From: Candidatus Janibacter merdipullorum
GTDB taxonomy: Bacteria > Actinomycetota > Actinomycetes > Actinomycetales > Dermatophilaceae
Direction: 5' to 3'
Assembly (NCBI GenBank): GCA_019116945.1
Contig: DXAR01000018.1
Coordinates: 1-33,998, forward strand
DNA length: 33,998 nt
The number at the start of each line of letters is the position of its first letter. The first letter of the stretch is position 1. The translations under genes were made by a program, and so were the position numbers. The notes under the pieces are model-generated. The model did no database searches. It was not told where the DNA came from and saw only the letters and a list, made by a program, of their open reading frames with translations. This document shows positions 32,546 through 33,998 of this stretch, one piece after another.

Positions 32546-33998
32546 TCAGGGGGCGAGCCGCGGCATCCCGAGGTCGACCTTCGCGCTCGCGTGGGTGAAG
32601 CGCTCCACCGCGCGCACCCGGGGCCGCACCGGCTGAAGGCGCACGTAGGCGTCGCCCTGCGCCGGGCGGGGGTCGCGCTCGCCCACGTTGGGCCACAACG
32701 AAAAGGCCCGCTCGGCCTGCGCGGTGATCGTCAGCGAGGGGTTGACGCCGAGGTTCGCCGACACCGACGAGCCGTCGACGACGCTGATCCCGGGGTGCCC
32801 CCACATCCGCTGGTAGGGGTCGATGACCCCCGTCGCCGGGGAGTCGCTGATCGGGACGCCACCGAGGAAGTGGGCGGTGAGCGGGATGTCGAAGGCCTCG
32901 CTCCACGTGCCGCCGGGGTGGAAGGGCTGCCCGAGCTTCTTCGACATCTCGTCGGCAACGACCGTGATGCCCCGGTGGCCGGCCTCGATGTAGGTGGGGT
33001 TCTCCTCGCCGTGCCCCTGACGCGAGGTCAGCCGCCGACCCCAGGGACTCCGCCGCAGCGAGGTCGTCAGGGAGTTGTCGAGGCTCTGCATGACGAGACC
33101 GATGACCGTGCTGTCGGCGAAGTGGGTTCCCGGGGGGAACCATGCCTTGAGCGCGGGCAGGTTCTTCGGCAGGGCCGCGAGCAGCTTGAGGAAGCGCGGG
33201 GTGACGCCAGTGCGCGGCGGCGCGAGCAGCGTGGTGAGCAGACCCATCGCATCCGACCCGTGGCCGTAGCGGACGTTCTCGATGTGCGTCGCCTCGTCCG
33301 GGTGGAAGGAGGTGGTGATCGCCACCCCCTTCGTCAGGTCGTCCGCTCCGGTCGGGGGCGTCGAGGCGAGCGCACCGACGAGGGCCTCGGAGTTGGTCCT
33401 GGTCAGCTCACCGAGCCGGTCGCTGATGCGTGGGAGCTCACCGTCGTCCTTCATCCGGTGCAGGAGGTTCTGGGTCCCCCAGGTCCCCGCGGCCAGGACG
33501 ACGTGCCGGGCGGTCGTGACGCGAGCGGTCTTGTCCCCCAGCGCATCCGTGGCCTCGTGTCGGACCCGGAAGACCTCCTCGCCCGCGTCATCGGTACCGG
33601 GGACGAGACCGACCCGGGTGACGGTGCGCATCGGGAGGATCTGGGCCCCCAGCTGCTCCGCGAGGGCCAGGTAGTTCTTCATGAGGGTGTTCTTGGCACC
33701 CACGCGGCAGCCGACCATGCAGTTGCCGCACTCGGTGCACGTCGTGCGCTCCGGACCGGCACCACCGAAGTAGGGGTCCGCGACCCGCTGGCCCGGCACG
33801 CGGGCACCGTCGTCGTCGAAGAGGACCCCGACGGGGGTCTTGGTGTAGGTCTCGCCGACCCCCATGGCCTCGGCCGAGCTGCGCATCGCCTGCTCCACCG
33901 GGCCGTCGCAGGGGTTGGTCACGACGCCGAGCATCGAGCTGGCCATGTCGTAGTGCGGCTTGAGCTCGGCCTGCCAGTCGGTGATGTGACCCCACTGC
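32546..33998 (-). CDS. GMC oxidoreductase, cholesterol-oxidase-like, 5' end outside window
   Basis: FAD-dependent alcohol oxidase or dehydrogenase of the ChoD-like group. About 483 residues are visible; the frame stays open to the window end, so the N-terminal FAD-binding motif is missing and the ATG at 33946 is internal. Seen are a cysteine-rich segment (CTECGNCMVGC near 33710-33745), the FAD-domain piece VLAAGTWGTQNLL, and the C-terminal GHPGISVVDGSSVSANLGVNPSLTI-type active-site region. Sterol is only one possible substrate; other hydrophobic alcohols are equally open. Confidence 0.88.
   Translation of the reverse strand, partial: QWGHITDWQAELKPHYDMASSMLGVVTNPCDGPVEQAMRSSAEAMGVGETYTKTPVGVLFDDDGARVPGQRVADPYFGGAGPERTTCTECGNCMVGCRVGAKNTLMKNYLALAEQLGAQILPMRTVTRVGLVPGTDDAGEEVFRVRHEATDALGDKTARVTTARHVVLAAGTWGTQNLLHRMKDDGELPRISDRLGELTRTNSEALVGALASTPPTGADDLTKGVAITTSFHPDEATHIENVRYGHGSDAMGLLTTLLAPPRTGVTPRFLKLLAALPKNLPALKAWFPPGTHFADSTVIGLVMQSLDNSLTTSLRRSPWGRRLTSRQGHGEENPTYIEAGHRGITVVADEMSKKLGQPFHPGGTWSEAFDIPLTAHFLGGVPISDSPATGVIDPYQRMWGHPGISVVDGSSVSANLGVNPSLTITAQAERAFSLWPNVGERDPRPAQGDAYVRLQPVRPRVRAVERFTHASAKVDLGMPRLAP

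Noticed and set aside
1..33998. tRNA, rRNA and CRISPR arrays
   Set aside because: No cloverleaf-like genes, rRNA motifs or regularly spaced direct repeats were seen on either strand.

Overview
This window is about 34 kb of very GC-rich DNA carrying 34 recognisable protein genes, packed with short gaps and many stop/start overlaps. The gene families point to a high-GC Gram-positive bacterium (Actinomycetota): MurT/GatD lipid II amidation, a cholesterol-oxidase-type GMC enzyme, DUF3817 and SURF1 next to guaA, a LigD-type polymerase domain, a WXG-type secreted protein and an AbiEi/DUF559-type protein. Frequent start codons placed 6-7 nt after a TANNNT -10 box fit the same group. The order Micrococcales (Janibacter/Intrasporangiaceae-like) is my best guess, but there is no rRNA or other marker to settle it. 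No tRNA, rRNA, CRISPR array, prophage or insertion sequence is visible.

Layout. 1-1245: the 3' part of an exported two-domain protein, then a shared terminator. 1319-5042: a riboflavin operon on the minus strand (ribD-ribE-ribBA-ribH, each pair overlapping by 4 nt) behind an FMN riboswitch. 5069-5951: a secreted GH25 lysozyme. 6094-8239: sucC-sucD with a strong terminator. 8407-10339: an alpha/beta-hydrolase lipase and a membrane-anchored M23 peptidase. 10343-12790: PcrA/UvrD helicase. 12860-15397: an MFS exporter converging on a GT1-type glycosyltransferase. 15472-19244: acetyltransferase, stand-alone LigD-like polymerase domain, TfoX-N protein, family 5 uracil-DNA glycosylase and quinone oxidoreductase. 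19251-20282: a 17-bp perfect inverted repeat ahead of an AbiEi/DUF559-like protein.

20283-24359: a small membrane protein, then a divergent envelope cluster of GT4 glycosyltransferase plus NUDIX on one side and PIG-L deacetylase plus UPF0104 membrane protein on the other. 24365-27217: gatD, murT and a PlsC-type acyltransferase. 27249-29758: a membrane-anchored hypothetical protein, a WXG-domain protein and a possible secretion partner. 29792-33998: guaA, DUF3817, SURF1 and a cholesterol-oxidase-like GMC enzyme cut by the window edge.

Most of the window is housekeeping metabolism (flavin, TCA cycle, GMP), peptidoglycan and lipid work (lysozyme, M23, MurT/GatD, PlsC) and DNA repair (PcrA, polymerase domain, UDG). 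The parts most worth a second look are the inverted repeat with the AbiEi/DUF559-like gene, the WXG-protein pair behind guaA, a MurT with no cysteine at all, the GPI-like GT4/PIG-L/membrane-protein module, and the widespread leaderless-promoter architecture.
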